64,000 nt of DNA. Source: Deinococcus gobiensis I-0 (GTDB taxonomy: Bacteria; Deinococcota; Deinococci; Deinococcales; Deinococcaceae). The position numbers were made by a program, and so were the translations under genes. The stretch is from positions 638,144 to 702,143 of the forward strand of contig NC_017790.1 in assembly GCF_000252445.1 (NCBI RefSeq), in the 5' to 3' direction. The stretch's first letter is position 1. Each line of letters starts with the position of its first letter. The notes under the pieces were generated by a model. It was not told where the DNA came from. It saw only the letters and a program-made list of their open reading frames with translations, and made no database searches. This document shows positions 33,233-43,140 of the stretch, piece by piece.

Positions 33233-34597
33233 GTGACGACCGACCGACCAACCCGCTTCGACGAACTGAACCTCTCCCGACTCAACCTGATCTCGGCGGT
33301 GGACCAGGCCGATGTCAACGAGTGGGACGTGACCTACGAGGCGCAGGGCCGGGTGGTGCGTGTCCGCTGCGAAGCCCTACCGAAATACGCCGTTCCACAC
33401 GGTCTGGATAGTGACGTGACAGCTGCCCTCATCAACCTGTATATCGCCCTGGAGGAGCCGGAGGACGGCCGTTTCTCGGTCAGTGCGACGGCCCTGATCA
33501 AGCTCTGCGGCTGGCATAACACCGGCAAATACCACGCGACCCTGCGTCAATGCCTGGAGCGGCTGCATACCTCGTCCTACAGCGTCAGTGGTGGCTGGCG
33601 CGATCACCCTCGGGGCCGCTGGACCCATGCCAAGTTCCACTTCATCGAGTCGCTGGACTTCAGCAGTGCCGATAGCAGCGGCTCCTTCGACGAGCGCACC
33701 ATGATCTCGGGCCGGCTGGCGGACGCCATCGTGGCGAGCATCCGCAGCGGCTACGTCAAGCCTCTCGATTCGGAGTTCATGCTTTCACTTTCGCGGCCCC
33801 GGACCCGCGCCCTGTACCGGATTCTCGACGGCGCACGCTACGATCCCCAGCGGCCCGACGAGCGGGTGGACACTCTGGAAGTCAACCTGATCAACTGGGC
33901 GGACCAGTGCAAGATTCCCAGCACCATTCCCGGCAACATCCGCCGTGCGCTGGCCTCACCCCATGAGGAACTCGTCAAACGTGGTTACCTGCGTGACGTC
34001 ACCCTCACGGGACGCGGCCGGGACCAGATGATCCGCTACGAATTCGTGCGCGAGTTCACGCCGATGGACCCGGCCCTCTCCCGACGGTTCCGGAGTTATG
34101 GCGTGGCCGACGGTGTGGCCCGCCGTCTGGTCCGCGAGGTCGGTCCGCCCTTCCTGACCGAGTCGATGGACCGCTTCGATCAGCTGATGCGCTCCGGCGT
34201 CCTCGTCGTGAAGAAGAGCAAGGCGGCGGCCCTGATCCACCTGATCCAGAATCCCGACGAGTATCCCTACCCCAGCGCCGCGCCGACGGTGCCCTCTCCT
34301 GCCCCGGCCGAGCCTGCGCGCAAAGCGGCCCGGATGGAGCCCCTGCTGGCCGCTCCCAGTGTCCGCGACGAATTTCTGGGCCTGGACCTTACCCAGGCGG
34401 CGGAGAAGGCCCTGGGCCGTCTGGGCGTGCACTACCGCAAGCTGCTGACTGTAGCGGAACTCGACCGTCTGCGGCACGCGTTGATCCAAGGGCGGCTGAA
34501 CGCCGCCGAACTGCTCGACGAGGCGATGGGGGCAGTCGCCCGTCTGGAGAAGGAGGCCTTCGCCCAGCGCCTGCGCGCGCAGCTTCCGGCCGATTGA
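33233..34597 (+). CDS. Plasmid replication initiator protein (RepA-type)
   Basis: This 454-residue protein sits directly downstream of 11 iterons and is the evident initiator. The layout fits a winged-helix initiator: N-terminal domain with LPKYAVPHGLDSDVTAALIN and FSVSATALIKLCGWHNTGKY, then LSLSRPRTRALYRILDGARY and IRRALASPHEELVKRGYLRD. The C-terminal part (about 345-454) is a variable helical tail. Deinococcus secondary replicons encode initiators of this style; the exact subfamily cannot be fixed by eye. It starts at GTG with a very strong ribosome binding site. It is followed by metabolic genes, with parA-parB 6.6 kb away. Confidence 0.88.
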   Translation: MTTDRPTRFDELNLSRLNLISAVDQADVNEWDVTYEAQGRVVRVRCEALPKYAVPHGLDSDVTAALINLYIALEEPEDGRFSVSATALIKLCGWHNTGKYHATLRQCLERLHTSSYSVSGGWRDHPRGRWTHAKFHFIESLDFSSADSSGSFDERTMISGRLADAIVASIRSGYVKPLDSEFMLSLSRPRTRALYRILDGARYDPQRPDERVDTLEVNLINWADQCKIPSTIPGNIRRALASPHEELVKRGYLRDVTLTGRGRDQMIRYEFVREFTPMDPALSRRFRSYGVADGVARRLVREVGPPFLTESMDRFDQLMRSGVLVVKKSKAAALIHLIQNPDEYPYPSAAPTVPSPAPAEPARKAARMEPLLAAPSVRDEFLGLDLTQAAEKALGRLGVHYRKLLTVAELDRLRHALIQGRLNAAELLDEAMGAVARLEKEAFAQRLRAQLPAD

Positions 34598-34646
34598 TCT
34601 GTCCTCCCCCCTCCCCTGGTCTCCGCTGTCCCGCAGGAGTTTTTTC

Positions 34647-36101
34647 ATGACGACCCAACTGTCCGAACGCGATCCCGTCACCCGTCAGCAGGCCTACTTC
34701 GCTGGAGCTTGGCGCGATACGCCCGCTTCCTTCGAGGTCATTTATCCGGGCAATCTGGAAAGCATCGGTACGGTGGCCGACTGCACCCCAGAGGACGCGC
34801 GGCTCGCCATCGACGCGGCGGCGGCGGCCCTGCGGAACTGGCGGGCCGTCAACCCCTACGAGCGCGGGCAGGTGCTGCGCCGCTGGCATGACCTGATGTT
34901 CGTGCACAAGGAACAGCTGGCCCGCCTGATGACCCTGGAGATGGGTAAGCCGATCAGCGAGACGCGGGGTGAAGTGCATTACGCCGCGAGTTTTGTCGAG
35001 TGGTGCGCCGAGGAGGCCAGCCGCATCGTCGGCGAGCGGATCCCGATGCGCCTGAGCCACAAACGCGGCTTCTCGAGCGCCGAGCCGGTGGGCATCGTCT
35101 ACGCGGTGACGCCCTGGAATTTCCCGGCAGGCATGATTACCCGCAAGGCGGCCCCCGCCCTGGCCGCCGGGTGCGTGATGATCCTCAAGCCGGCCGAGCA
35201 GAGCCCCATGACGGCGCTGTATCTGGCCGAGCTGTGGCTGGAGGCGGGCGGCCCGCCCGACACCCTGCAGGTACTGCCGACCAGCGACGCGGCTGCCCTG
35301 ACCAAGCCCATGATGGAGGACATGCGGGTGCGCAAGCTGACCTTCACTGGCAGCACGGCAGTCGGGCGGCTGCTGTACACCCAGGCGGCGAAGACCATCA
35401 AGCGGGTCTCGCTCGAACTCGGGGGTCATGCCCCCTTCCTGGTCTTCGCGGACGCCGATCTGGAACGCGCCACACGCGAGATCATGGCGTCGAAGTTCCG
35501 GAATGCCGGGCAGACCTGTATCAGCACCAACCGGATCTACGTGCAGCGCGAGGTGGCCGGAGAACTGACCCGGCGACTGGGCGAGCAGGCTGGTCGCCTG
35601 GTTCTCGGCGATCCGCTGCTCGACAACACCCAGGTCGGCCCCGTGGTCGAGCAGGCCGGACTGGACAAGGTGCGTGCCCAGGTCGAGGACGCCCTGTCGC
35701 GGGGCGCGCGGGCGGTGGTGGGCGGACAGGCGATGGAAGGTCTGTATTTCCAGCCGACTGTGCTGACCGATGTGGCTCCGGACAGCCTGATCCTGCGCGA
35801 GGAGACCTTTGGGCCGGTGGCCCCGGTGGTGGTCTTCGATACCGAGGAGGAGGCCCTGGCCCTCGCGAATGCCAGTGAATACGGGCTGGCCGCCTACGCC
35901 TATACCCGCGACCTCAGTCGGGCCTGGCGCGTAGCCGAGGCGCTCGAATACGGCATCGTGGGCATCAACGACGGCGTGCCGAGCGCGGCTGCTCCCAATG
36001 TCCCTTTCGGCGGAATGAAGAACAGCGGTGTGGGCCGCGAGGGCGGGCACTGGGGCCTCGACGAGTACCTGGAGACCAAGTTCATCAGCCTGGGGCTCTA
36101 A
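34647..36101 (+). CDS. NAD(P)-dependent aldehyde dehydrogenase, succinate-semialdehyde type
   Basis: This 484-residue ALDH has the complete catalytic set: Glu257 in LELGGHAP and Cys291 in NAGQTCIS. The cofactor-site sequences TPWNFPAGMITRKAAPALAA and FTGSTAVGRLL are also visible. The C-terminal NDGVPSAAAPNVPFGGMKNS followed by GVGREGG is typical of succinate-semialdehyde dehydrogenases (GabD), but related aldehydes are possible. A ribosome binding site (CAGGAG) precedes the ATG. It lies 49 bases after repA. Confidence 0.88.
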   Translation: MTTQLSERDPVTRQQAYFAGAWRDTPASFEVIYPGNLESIGTVADCTPEDARLAIDAAAAALRNWRAVNPYERGQVLRRWHDLMFVHKEQLARLMTLEMGKPISETRGEVHYAASFVEWCAEEASRIVGERIPMRLSHKRGFSSAEPVGIVYAVTPWNFPAGMITRKAAPALAAGCVMILKPAEQSPMTALYLAELWLEAGGPPDTLQVLPTSDAAALTKPMMEDMRVRKLTFTGSTAVGRLLYTQAAKTIKRVSLELGGHAPFLVFADADLERATREIMASKFRNAGQTCISTNRIYVQREVAGELTRRLGEQAGRLVLGDPLLDNTQVGPVVEQAGLDKVRAQVEDALSRGARAVVGGQAMEGLYFQPTVLTDVAPDSLILREETFGPVAPVVVFDTEEEALALANASEYGLAAYAYTRDLSRAWRVAEALEYGIVGINDGVPSAAAPNVPFGGMKNSGVGREGGHWGLDEYLETKFISLGL

Positions 36102-36364
36102 GGGGCCTTTCTGGGGCGTTAAGGGGCATTCCTGATATGGCTGGGCCTGCCATCCGCATATTCCAGACCGAGTAAAATTTGCAAATGTAAAACAGATCAC
36201 AAATGTGGAAAACTTCATGACTGTCCAGTCAGGCGACGTGCTAAACCAGACGGGTCCATGACAACCGGTGCAGGGCTGCTGAGCAGTTCAGGCGTGTTCG
36301 CCTGTAAGGCGCGTGGCCCTGTCTTGTGCCCGTTTTTCGTCACTACGCACGTTGAGGAGGTTCT
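36102..36364. other. Intergenic stretch upstream of the serine protease gene
   Basis: No gene is supported here. An AT-rich part at 36165-36215 has CAAATGT twice (about 36182 and 36200) and TTGCAA near 36179 as a possible -35. TGACTG-TC-CAGTCA (36218-36231) is a perfect 14-base inverted repeat. A promoter for the protease is likely in this stretch; the -10 is not certain. Confidence 0.4.
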
Positions 36365-37237
36365 ATGACGCGGTTTTCCCTGCCAGTGTTGACCCTGGGT
36401 GCCCTGCTGTTCACCGCCTGCGGGACGGTCCAGACAGCGACCGTTTCCGATCAGGTGACGGCCAGCACCCAGGCCCTCCCCACCGAGTCCCAGACGGCGA
36501 CCGGCTTGGCCCCCGCTTTCGGTGGTCTGTCCGGGCAGATCGTGTACGGCACGGTGACCAGCGTGAGTACCCGGCCCTATCAGGTCAGCGTGACGCCGCA
36601 GTCCGAATTGTCTGGGGGCTGGTGCGGGGGCACGCTGCTCAGCAGCGAGTGGGTCCTGACCGCGGCCCACTGCGTCGAAGGCCAGAGCACCAGCAGCATG
36701 CGCGTGCGTGCCGGGATCAACAACCTGACCCGCACCGAGGGTCAGCAGCGCAGCGCGTCGCGGATCATTCTCTATCCCGGCCGCAGCAGTTCCAGCGACG
36801 CGTACGACATCGCCCTCATCAAGGTCAGCAGCGCCTTCACCCTGGGAAGCACAGTGCAGCCTGCCGCGCTTCCGGGAAGCGGCGCCGAGAGTACGCTCGA
36901 CGTGAACGGCAAGTCCGCCACCGTCAGCGGTTGGGGCAAGACCGAGAACGGAACGTACAGCAATACCGCGCTGCGCGAAGTGACGATTCCCATCACCCCC
37001 ACCGGCAGCGATTGCGGCAGCCGTCCCGGCAACACCATCTGCGGCAAGTACTCGGGCGGCAAGGACTCGTGCAACGGAGACAGCGGGGGCCCACTGGCGG
37101 CGGCCCTGAACGGCAAGACCTACGTGCTGGGTGTCGTGAGCTACGGTCCCACCGAATGCCGGGGGTACGGGGTCTATACCCGCGTGAACGGCTATATCAA
37201 CTGGATCGCCCAGCAGACCGGAATCGCGGCGCAGTAG
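36365..37237 (+). CDS. Trypsin-like serine protease (S1), putative lipoprotein
   Basis: This 290-residue protein starts MTRFSLPVLTLGALLFTACG, a signal with lipobox-like FTAC, so it is probably exported and lipid-anchored. The protease domain (from about 57) has all catalytic residues: His102 (VLTAAHCVE), Asp148 (DIALIKV) and Ser240 (GDSGGPL). Asp234, six residues before the serine, corresponds to the trypsin S1-pocket Asp189, so cleavage after Lys/Arg is expected. Several cysteines suggest disulphides. The zymogen-like region IVYGTVTSVSTRPYQVSVTP replaces the usual IVGG. GAGGAGG precedes the ATG. A strong hairpin follows. Confidence 0.9.
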   Translation: MTRFSLPVLTLGALLFTACGTVQTATVSDQVTASTQALPTESQTATGLAPAFGGLSGQIVYGTVTSVSTRPYQVSVTPQSELSGGWCGGTLLSSEWVLTAAHCVEGQSTSSMRVRAGINNLTRTEGQQRSASRIILYPGRSSSSDAYDIALIKVSSAFTLGSTVQPAALPGSGAESTLDVNGKSATVSGWGKTENGTYSNTALREVTIPITPTGSDCGSRPGNTICGKYSGGKDSCNGDSGGPLAAALNGKTYVLGVVSYGPTECRGYGVYTRVNGYINWIAQQTGIAAQ

Positions 37238-37239
37238 CG

Positions 37240-37299
37240 AAACATAGAGGCGAAGGGGGCTTCCGGCGACTGACCGGTGCCCCCTTCGCCTCTATGTTT
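37240..37299. terminator. Bidirectional terminator, 21-bp perfect stem
   Basis: Two 21-base arms (37240-37260 and 37279-37299) are perfect complements around an 18-base loop. The arms begin AAACATAGAGG and end CCTCTATGTTT, so each strand ends in a short T-run after a GC-rich core (GAAGGGGGC). It lies between the convergent protease and molybdenum hydroxylase genes. Confidence 0.9.
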
Positions 37300-37304
37300 C
37301 CAGC

Positions 37305-39536
37305 TCAGTCGCTCGCCTGCGCCGTTTCTCCCCATCCCGTCAGAATCTTGTCGAGGGTGAGCGGGTAGTCGCGGATGCGCACGCCACTGGCGTTGTAGAC
37401 CGCGTTGGCGACCGCCGCTCCCACCCCGCAGATACCCAGTTCGCCGATCCCCTTCGCCTTGACCGGCGAGGACTTGTCGTCGAGGTCCTCGAGCATGATC
37501 ACGTCGAGATCTGGAATATCGGCATGAACCGGAACATGGTATTCGGCGAGGTCGTGGTTGATGAACAGCCCCAGTCGGGGGTCCACTTCCAGGTTCTCCA
37601 TGAGTGCCGCGCCGATCCCCATGGTCATGCCGCCCAGGCACTGGCTGCGCGCCGTGATGGGGTTCATGACCCGGCCCACGCTGACCACGCTGAGCATCCG
37701 GCGTACACGCGTCTCGCCGGTCACGCTGTTGACCGCCACTTCGGCAAAATGCGCCCCGAAACTGGCCTGCGCGTACTTCTCGGTCATGTCGCCCCAGGTG
37801 ATCTTGCCGGTGGCCGACAGCCCTTCCTTGCCGGCCACCTCGGCCAGCGGCACGTGGTTGTCCTCGCAGCGCACCTCGCCGTCCTCGAAGGTCGTGCTGG
37901 CCTCCGCGAAGTTCAGTTTCTGGAGGATGCTGCGGCGCAGGTCCATGCACGCGACATACACGCCCGACGCCGAGCTGTTGGCGCCGAACGACCCGCCCGA
38001 CCCGGCGGCCTGCGGAAATTCGCTGTCGCCCAGACGGACCTTGACCTTTTCCAGCGGCAGGCCCAGCATCTCGGCGGCGACCTGACCGAGGATGGTGTAG
38101 CTGCCGGTTCCGATGTCAGTCATCTGGGTTTCGACCGTCAGGGTCCCGTCCGATTCCAGAACGACCCGCGCTCCCGAGGGCTGCACCATATTGGCGCGGA
38201 AGGCCGACGCCACACCCATGCCGATGAGCCATTCGCCTTCGCGGACCTGTCCCGGCTTGGCCTGACGCTTGTCCCACCCAAAGTGGTCTGCCCCGCGCAA
38301 CAGCGCCTCGACCAGTCGCCGTGACGAAAAGGGCCGCTCCGGCCCCTTCTCGGGATCGTGCTGAATATCGTTGACCACACGCAGCTGCACCGGGTCCATC
38401 TCCAGCGCTTCGGCGAGTTCGTCCATCGCCCCTTCCAGTGCGAGCAGGCCCACCGCCTCCCCGGGCGCGCGCATGCTGGCTCCGGGCGGCAGGTCCAGCT
38501 CGGCGAGGCGCGTACGGATCAGGCGGTGGTCGCCCGCGTACAGCAGCTTGGTCTGATCGGCCGCCGCCTCGGTATCGCCCCCCGGCAGGTTACCCGACCA
38601 GGTGTCGTGGCCGACGGCCTGGAGGCGGCCGTCACGGTCGGCGGCGAGGCGCACGCGCTGCACGGTCGCGGGCCGGTGGCTGGTCGAGTTGTAATACTGC
38701 GGGCGGGTGAGCGCGACCTTGACCGGCCGGCCCAGCAGCCGCGCCGCCGCGCCGCTCAGAACCGCGTCGGCGTAGAAGAGCAGCTTGGAACCGAAGCCGC
38801 CGCCCACATACGCACTCACGATCCGCACCTGCGCCGGCTTGAGCTTGAGGGTCTTGGCGATGCCCGCCTGCACCCAATGCACGACCTGATGCGCAGTGTG
38901 CAGGGTCAGGATCTCGTGCTCGCTGTCCCACTCGGCCAGGGTGGCCTGCGGTTCCATCGGGGACTGCGATTGGTCGGGAGTGGTGAAGCGCAGGTCCACT
39001 TTGACGGGGGCGTCCGCGAAGGCCCGGTCGAAGTCCCCGACCACGCTGTCCTCCGAGTCCTCGCTCGGCTGGGCGCTGTCCAGCTCGTCTTCGAGGGTGT
39101 AGCTGCCCTCCTGCACGTCGTATTCGATCTCGATGAGCTTCGACGCTGCCCGCGCCTGCTCGAAGGTTTCGGCGACCACGAGCGCGACGGCCTGGTGGTA
39201 GAACCGCACTTCGGGCCCGCTGAGCTGCGGCGACGACTTGCGCTGCTGCGGCACGGGCGTCTCGGATTCACCCTGCTCCGGCATGTTCTCGTGGGTTAGG
39301 ACGAGCAGCACGCCGGGCGCCGCCTCGGCGCGGCGGGTATCCATCCGCTTGATGGTGCCCTTGGCGATGCCCGCGCTCAGCACGTAACCGTAGCTGACCG
39401 GGCGGCTCGGCTGGTACTCGTAGGCGTAGGGGGCCTGCCCCGTGACTTTCAGGGGGCCGTCGAGGCGGGTGTGGGGCCGGGTCAGGACCTTCTCGCGGTC
39501 GAGCGGATTGATGCCGGCTGGAGCGTCGAATTTCAT
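37305..39536 (-). CDS. Molybdenum hydroxylase large subunit (xanthine dehydrogenase/PaoC family)
   Basis: This 743-residue protein binds the molybdopterin cytosine dinucleotide cofactor and is the catalytic subunit of a three-part aldehyde or purine oxidase. The N-terminal domain has [20 protein letters not shown] and [20 protein letters not shown]. Cofactor-region motifs include [12 protein letters not shown] and [20 protein letters not shown]. The active-site glutamate is in the C-terminal [21 protein letters not shown]. The three genes overlap: its ATG overlaps the FAD-subunit stop. The layout (2Fe-2S, FAD, Mo) matches E. coli paoABC; substrate is unknown. Confidence 0.9.
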   Translation of the reverse strand: MKFDAPAGINPLDREKVLTRPHTRLDGPLKVTGQAPYAYEYQPSRPVSYGYVLSAGIAKGTIKRMDTRRAEAAPGVLLVLTHENMPEQGESETPVPQQRKSSPQLSGPEVRFYHQAVALVVAETFEQARAASKLIEIEYDVQEGSYTLEDELDSAQPSEDSEDSVVGDFDRAFADAPVKVDLRFTTPDQSQSPMEPQATLAEWDSEHEILTLHTAHQVVHWVQAGIAKTLKLKPAQVRIVSAYVGGGFGSKLLFYADAVLSGAAARLLGRPVKVALTRPQYYNSTSHRPATVQRVRLAADRDGRLQAVGHDTWSGNLPGGDTEAAADQTKLLYAGDHRLIRTRLAELDLPPGASMRAPGEAVGLLALEGAMDELAEALEMDPVQLRVVNDIQHDPEKGPERPFSSRRLVEALLRGADHFGWDKRQAKPGQVREGEWLIGMGVASAFRANMVQPSGARVVLESDGTLTVETQMTDIGTGSYTILGQVAAEMLGLPLEKVKVRLGDSEFPQAAGSGGSFGANSSASGVYVACMDLRRSILQKLNFAEASTTFEDGEVRCEDNHVPLAEVAGKEGLSATGKITWGDMTEKYAQASFGAHFAEVAVNSVTGETRVRRMLSVVSVGRVMNPITARSQCLGGMTMGIGAALMENLEVDPRLGLFINHDLAEYHVPVHADIPDLDVIMLEDLDDKSSPVKAKGIGELGICGVGAAVANAVYNASGVRIRDYPLTLDKILTGWGETAQASD

Positions 39537-40501
39537 GCGTCACTTCCGGTGGGTGCGGGGGCGTCGGGGGAACTGGTCAGGGCGGCGGCGATCAGGCGAC
39601 GGGCCAGCGGCAGCTTGAAGGCGTTCTGGTCGGTGGGCGTCGCCCCCTCGAAGATGCGGGCGTACAGTTCGGCCGGGTCGCGGCTGTCTTCGGCCTCTTC
39701 CACGCGCCAGGGCTTGGGAGCCACGCCGCCGAAAGCGAGGCGCACCCGGTCGGCCGTGACCACGCTGGCCAGAGAGACCTCGGCAAAAGCGTAGGACGCC
39801 CGGTCGCGGACCTTGCGGTAGGTGTGGACGCCGCCCAGCGGAGCCGGAAGCGTGACGGCCGTAATGAATTCGCCGTCCTCCAGCACATTCTCCAGATGGG
39901 GCGTATCGCCCGGTAGGCGGTAGAAGTCCGCCAACGGGATGCGGCGTACCTGGCCGTCTCCGTTGACCGTCTCGACCACGGCGTCCAGCACCCGCATGGC
40001 GACCGCCATATCGGAGGGATGCTGCGCGATGCACGATTCGCTGACCCCGATCACGGCGAGGTTCCGGCTGAAGCCTGTGAGGGCGCCGCAGCCCGATCCC
40101 GGCTCACGTTTGTTGCAGGGCAGCGCAGTGTCGTAGAAGTAGGGGCAGCGGCTGCGCTGGAGCAGATTGCCGGCTGTGGTCGCCTTGTTGCGCAGCTGTC
40201 CCGATGCTCCCGAAAGCAGCGCGCGCGACAGTACGGCGTAGTCACGGCGAATCCGTTCGTCGGCGGCGAGGTCGGTGTTGCGCACGAGCGCCCCGATCCG
40301 CAGGCCGCCGTCCTCCGTCGCCTCGATCCGGTCCAGGCCCACGCGATTCACGTCGATCAGGTGGGTGGGCGTCTCGATCTCCAGTTTCATCAGGTCGAGG
40401 AGATTCGTGCCCCCCGCGATGAACTTGGCTCCGGGCGTGCGCGCGGCGGCCTGGGCAGCGGCCTGGGCGGTTTCGGCGCGCTCGTAGGTGAAGGCCCTCA
40501 T
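39533..40501 (-). CDS. Molybdenum hydroxylase FAD subunit (PaoB-like)
   Basis: This 322-residue FAD-binding subunit passes electrons between the iron-sulphur clusters and the acceptor. It has the family start [15 protein letters not shown], the FAD loop [35 protein letters not shown] and the 4Fe-4S-type insertion [20 protein letters not shown] plus CGAL. That cysteine-rich insertion occurs in the PaoB/YagS and 4-hydroxybenzoyl-CoA reductase branches. Start and stop codons overlap both neighbours by 4 bases (ATGA), so the three subunits are made together. Confidence 0.9.
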   Translation of the reverse strand: MRAFTYERAETAQAAAQAAARTPGAKFIAGGTNLLDLMKLEIETPTHLIDVNRVGLDRIEATEDGGLRIGALVRNTDLAADERIRRDYAVLSRALLSGASGQLRNKATTAGNLLQRSRCPYFYDTALPCNKREPGSGCGALTGFSRNLAVIGVSESCIAQHPSDMAVAMRVLDAVVETVNGDGQVRRIPLADFYRLPGDTPHLENVLEDGEFITAVTLPAPLGGVHTYRKVRDRASYAFAEVSLASVVTADRVRLAFGGVAPKPWRVEEAEDSRDPAELYARIFEGATPTDQNAFKLPLARRLIAAALTSSPDAPAPTGSDA

Positions 40502-41061
40502 TTACCCGTCTCCTGCCCGTGGACTTCGCGGATGGCCGCGATGATGTTCGGGTAGGCGGCGCAGCGGCAGATGTTGCCGCTCATGCGCTCACGCACCTCC
40601 TGGTCGGAATACTGCACGTCTCCGAGGTCGGCGGTGACATGGCTGGGAATGCCGCGCGCGATCTCGCCCAGCACCGCCACGCCCGACACGATCTGTCCGG
40701 AGGTGCAGTAGCCGCACTGGTAGCCGTCGTGCGACACGAAGGCCGCCTGCATCGGCCCCATCTCTTCCGGCGTGCCGAGGCCCTCGATGGTCGTGATCTC
40801 GTCCCCGTCGTGCATGACGGCCAGGGTCAGGCAGGAGTTGATGCGCTCCCCATTCACGATGACCGTGCACGCGCCGCACTGGCCGTGGTCACAGCCCTTC
40901 TTGGTGCCGGTGAGGTGAAGCTTTTCGCGCAGCGCGTCGAGCAGCGTGACACGTGGGTCGAGTTGAAGGCCATGATCCTGGCCGTTGACCGTGAGGGTCA
41001 CGGCGAGGGTTTCGTCGGGGGGTCTGACGGCCGGGGCCGCCGGATGGGCTGGTGAAGTCAT
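40498..41061 (-). CDS. Molybdenum hydroxylase 2Fe-2S subunit (PaoA-like)
   Basis: This 187-residue subunit carries two 2Fe-2S clusters. The first is the plant-type set [21 protein letters not shown] and the second is [10 protein letters not shown] with CRCAAYPN. The ATG at 41061 is chosen for AGAGG at the right distance; an earlier ATG 25 codons upstream gives a tail without family similarity. E. coli PaoA carries a Tat export signal; none is visible here, so this enzyme probably stays in the cytoplasm. First gene of the three-gene operon, divergent from parA. Confidence 0.92.
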   Translation of the reverse strand: MTSPAHPAAPAVRPPDETLAVTLTVNGQDHGLQLDPRVTLLDALREKLHLTGTKKGCDHGQCGACTVIVNGERINSCLTLAVMHDGDEITTIEGLGTPEEMGPMQAAFVSHDGYQCGYCTSGQIVSGVAVLGEIARGIPSHVTADLGDVQYSDQEVRERMSGNICRCAAYPNIIAAIREVHGQETGK

Positions 41062-41247
41062 GGATGTACCTCTCGTGGAAAGTCGCGGTAGGCCGGATAA
41101 CCCCGTCATTCTAAGAAAAGACGGACAGCACGGCATTAAGCGGTATTGGGAAAAGGTTGACCTAGGCGGTCATCTTGCCGTGCCTATGGGCGAGGGCCGG
41201 GTCCGGGGTCACTGCGCCTCCCCGGCAGCAGGGCCGGGCGCAGTAGC

Positions 41248-42078
41248 ATGGCTTTACAGATGAACGTCATCACCTTCTTCAACCATGCGGGCGGGGTCGG
41301 CAAGTCCAGCTCGGTCCGGGACATCGGGTTTACCCTGGGCCGCCTGGGCTACCGGGTCCTGCTCATCGACGCCGATCCCCAAGCCAACCTCACCGACTGG
41401 CTGGGGGTACGGCAGATTCAGGAGGAGGGGGGGGCGCGCGACATCGACCTTTCGGACACCCTGTATCCGGCGGTGCTGGCCGAGGGCGACGCCGAGCTCG
41501 CCCTGCCCTCGCCGGTGCATGTTCACGGCCTGGACCTCATTCCGGGGCATCTGGACATGGCGACCATTGAGCCGCTGCTGCCAGGGCAGCTCATGGGGGT
41601 CCTGCGCCTGCGTGACGCCCTGAAGCCTCTGGAAGGCCGCTACGATTTCGTGCTCATCGATCCTCCTCCCAGTCTGGGCCAGCTCAGTACCCTCGCGGTG
41701 ATGGCCGCCGGCCACGTGGTGGTGCCGGTTCCGGCCAGCGGCAAGGGGCTCAAAGGCCTCCAGACAGTGGGGGTCATGCTCACGCGCTTCCGCAAGGTCA
41801 ATCCGGCGCTCCGACTGGCCATGATCCTGGTCACCCAGTACAACGACACCACCAACCACAGCCGGGAGAGCATCGCCCAGTTGCGCGCACAGTTCGGGGC
41901 ACTGGCCCCCATCAGCCGGCCGCTGACCTACCGCCCCGCCCTGTACCCCGACTCGCAGCTGCACGGCGCGCCCCTGCCCGAGTTCGTGCGGCGTGGCCCC
42001 GTCACCGAGGAGATTCTGGCCGTCACCCAGCAGCTGCTGGAGGCCGTCGGTGCGGGCCCGGAGGCGAAGCGTGAGTAG
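41248..42078 (+). CDS. parA: ParA-type partition ATPase
   Basis: This protein (276 residues from ATG 41248; 272 from the alternative ATG 41260, whose MNVITFFNHAGGVGKSS is the usual family start) is a deviant-Walker ATPase. AGGVGKSS holds the P-loop, with LLIDADPQANLTDWL (Walker A') and VLIDPPPSLG (Walker B). It moves replicons apart together with ParB. parB begins 8 bases before its stop, so the two are coupled. TAGCAT at 41244-41249 could be a -10 box for the start at 41260. It lies 6.6 kb after repA, which is unusual for a rep-par set. Confidence 0.93.
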   Translation: MALQMNVITFFNHAGGVGKSSSVRDIGFTLGRLGYRVLLIDADPQANLTDWLGVRQIQEEGGARDIDLSDTLYPAVLAEGDAELALPSPVHVHGLDLIPGHLDMATIEPLLPGQLMGVLRLRDALKPLEGRYDFVLIDPPPSLGQLSTLAVMAAGHVVVPVPASGKGLKGLQTVGVMLTRFRKVNPALRLAMILVTQYNDTTNHSRESIAQLRAQFGALAPISRPLTYRPALYPDSQLHGAPLPEFVRRGPVTEEILAVTQQLLEAVGAGPEAKRE

Positions 42079-42952
42079 GCGCAGCCGGGCCGATGCGTTC
42101 AGCTCTCTGCTCGGCGGCCTGCCGGACGTTTCCGAGGCCAGCGCAGGGACAGTACAGGACGTGGAACTTTCGCGGATCCGGGTGCGGCCGGAGCAGCCCC
42201 GGCGCTACTTCGACGAGGCCGCGCTGGCGGCGCTGAGCGAGAGCGTACGCCAACAGGGCGTCCTGCAGCCGGTCCTGGTGCGCCCCGTAGAGGGCGGTTA
42301 CGAGCTCGTGGCTGGAGAACGGCGGGTGCGGGCAGCGCGCGCCGCCGGACTGACCACAGTACCCGCCATGGTCCGCGAGGTGGCCGAGACGGACGTGCCC
42401 CTGCTGGCCGCCCTGGAGAACCTGCAACGTCAGGACCTCAACCCACTCGACGAGGTCGAGGCGATCCTGACCGTGACGGCCCAGCGGCTCGGGGTCACGC
42501 AGGTGGAAGTGCTCCCCCTGCTCCATGCCCAGCGGCGAACCCCCGATCCGGTGACGACAGCTCAGCTCGACGCCTTGTTCGCCCAGCTGGGCAGGGGCAG
42601 CTGGGCCTCGTTCGCAGCCAACCGGGCCGGCGTCCTGCGCTTTCCTGCCGACCTCCTGGAACTTATGCGGGCCGGAAAGCTGGAATACACCCGCGCCGCC
42701 GCCCTCGCCCGCGTAAAGGATGACGCCCGGCGCCGCATACTCACCGACCGCGCCCTGACCGAGAACCTGAGCGTGCGGGACATCGTGGCCGCCCAGAAGG
42801 CTCCGATCACCGACGTGTCCCAGCTTCGGCGTGTGCGGGGACTTCTGGACGAGCGCCGCGTCACCCGCCTGAGTCGTAAAGACCAGGGCCGCGTCACCCG
42901 CCTGCTCGAAGAGCTGGAGCGATTGCTGGAGGCCGATCCGGCTTCCCGGTGA
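42071..42952 (+). CDS. parB: ParB-type centromere-binding protein
   Basis: This 293-residue ParB/Spo0J-family protein starts at GTG 42071, inside the end of parA. The N-terminal domain contains SRIRVRPEQPRRYFDEAALA and the CTPase-type motif GERRVRAARAAG, followed by ALENLQRQDLNPLDEVEAI. A helix-turn-helix region lies at about 145-230 (LGVTQVEVLPLL, LEYTRAAALARVK). The C-terminus is a dimer helix. A perfect 20-base palindrome begins 3 bases after its stop and is a good candidate for its binding site. Confidence 0.93.
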   Translation: MSRRSRADAFSSLLGGLPDVSEASAGTVQDVELSRIRVRPEQPRRYFDEAALAALSESVRQQGVLQPVLVRPVEGGYELVAGERRVRAARAAGLTTVPAMVREVAETDVPLLAALENLQRQDLNPLDEVEAILTVTAQRLGVTQVEVLPLLHAQRRTPDPVTTAQLDALFAQLGRGSWASFAANRAGVLRFPADLLELMRAGKLEYTRAAALARVKDDARRRILTDRALTENLSVRDIVAAQKAPITDVSQLRRVRGLLDERRVTRLSRKDQGRVTRLLEELERLLEADPASR

Positions 42953-42955
42953 TCC

Positions 42956-42975
42956 TGCTCATAACGTTATGAGCA
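42956..42975. promoter_or_regulatory. Perfect 20-bp palindrome, candidate parS centromere
   Basis: TGCTCATAACGTTATGAGCA is fully self-complementary and starts 3 bases after the parB stop. parS sites are short palindromes often near parAB. I did not find a second copy in the window. Binding by ParB is inferred from symmetry and position only. Confidence 0.6.
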
Positions 42976-43140
42976 ACCTGCCGCGATGGTGGATGAGCTC
43001 GTTGACCCGCGCTGCCGCGTCGGGGAGAGAAGCAGTCTCTTGAACAAATCTATCTTCTCTACACGCAGATTTATTGATCCGGCAGGCTGGGTATGTCGTT
43101 CGACGACAGACAGGCGACGGCCGTCCGTAGAGTCTGCGTC

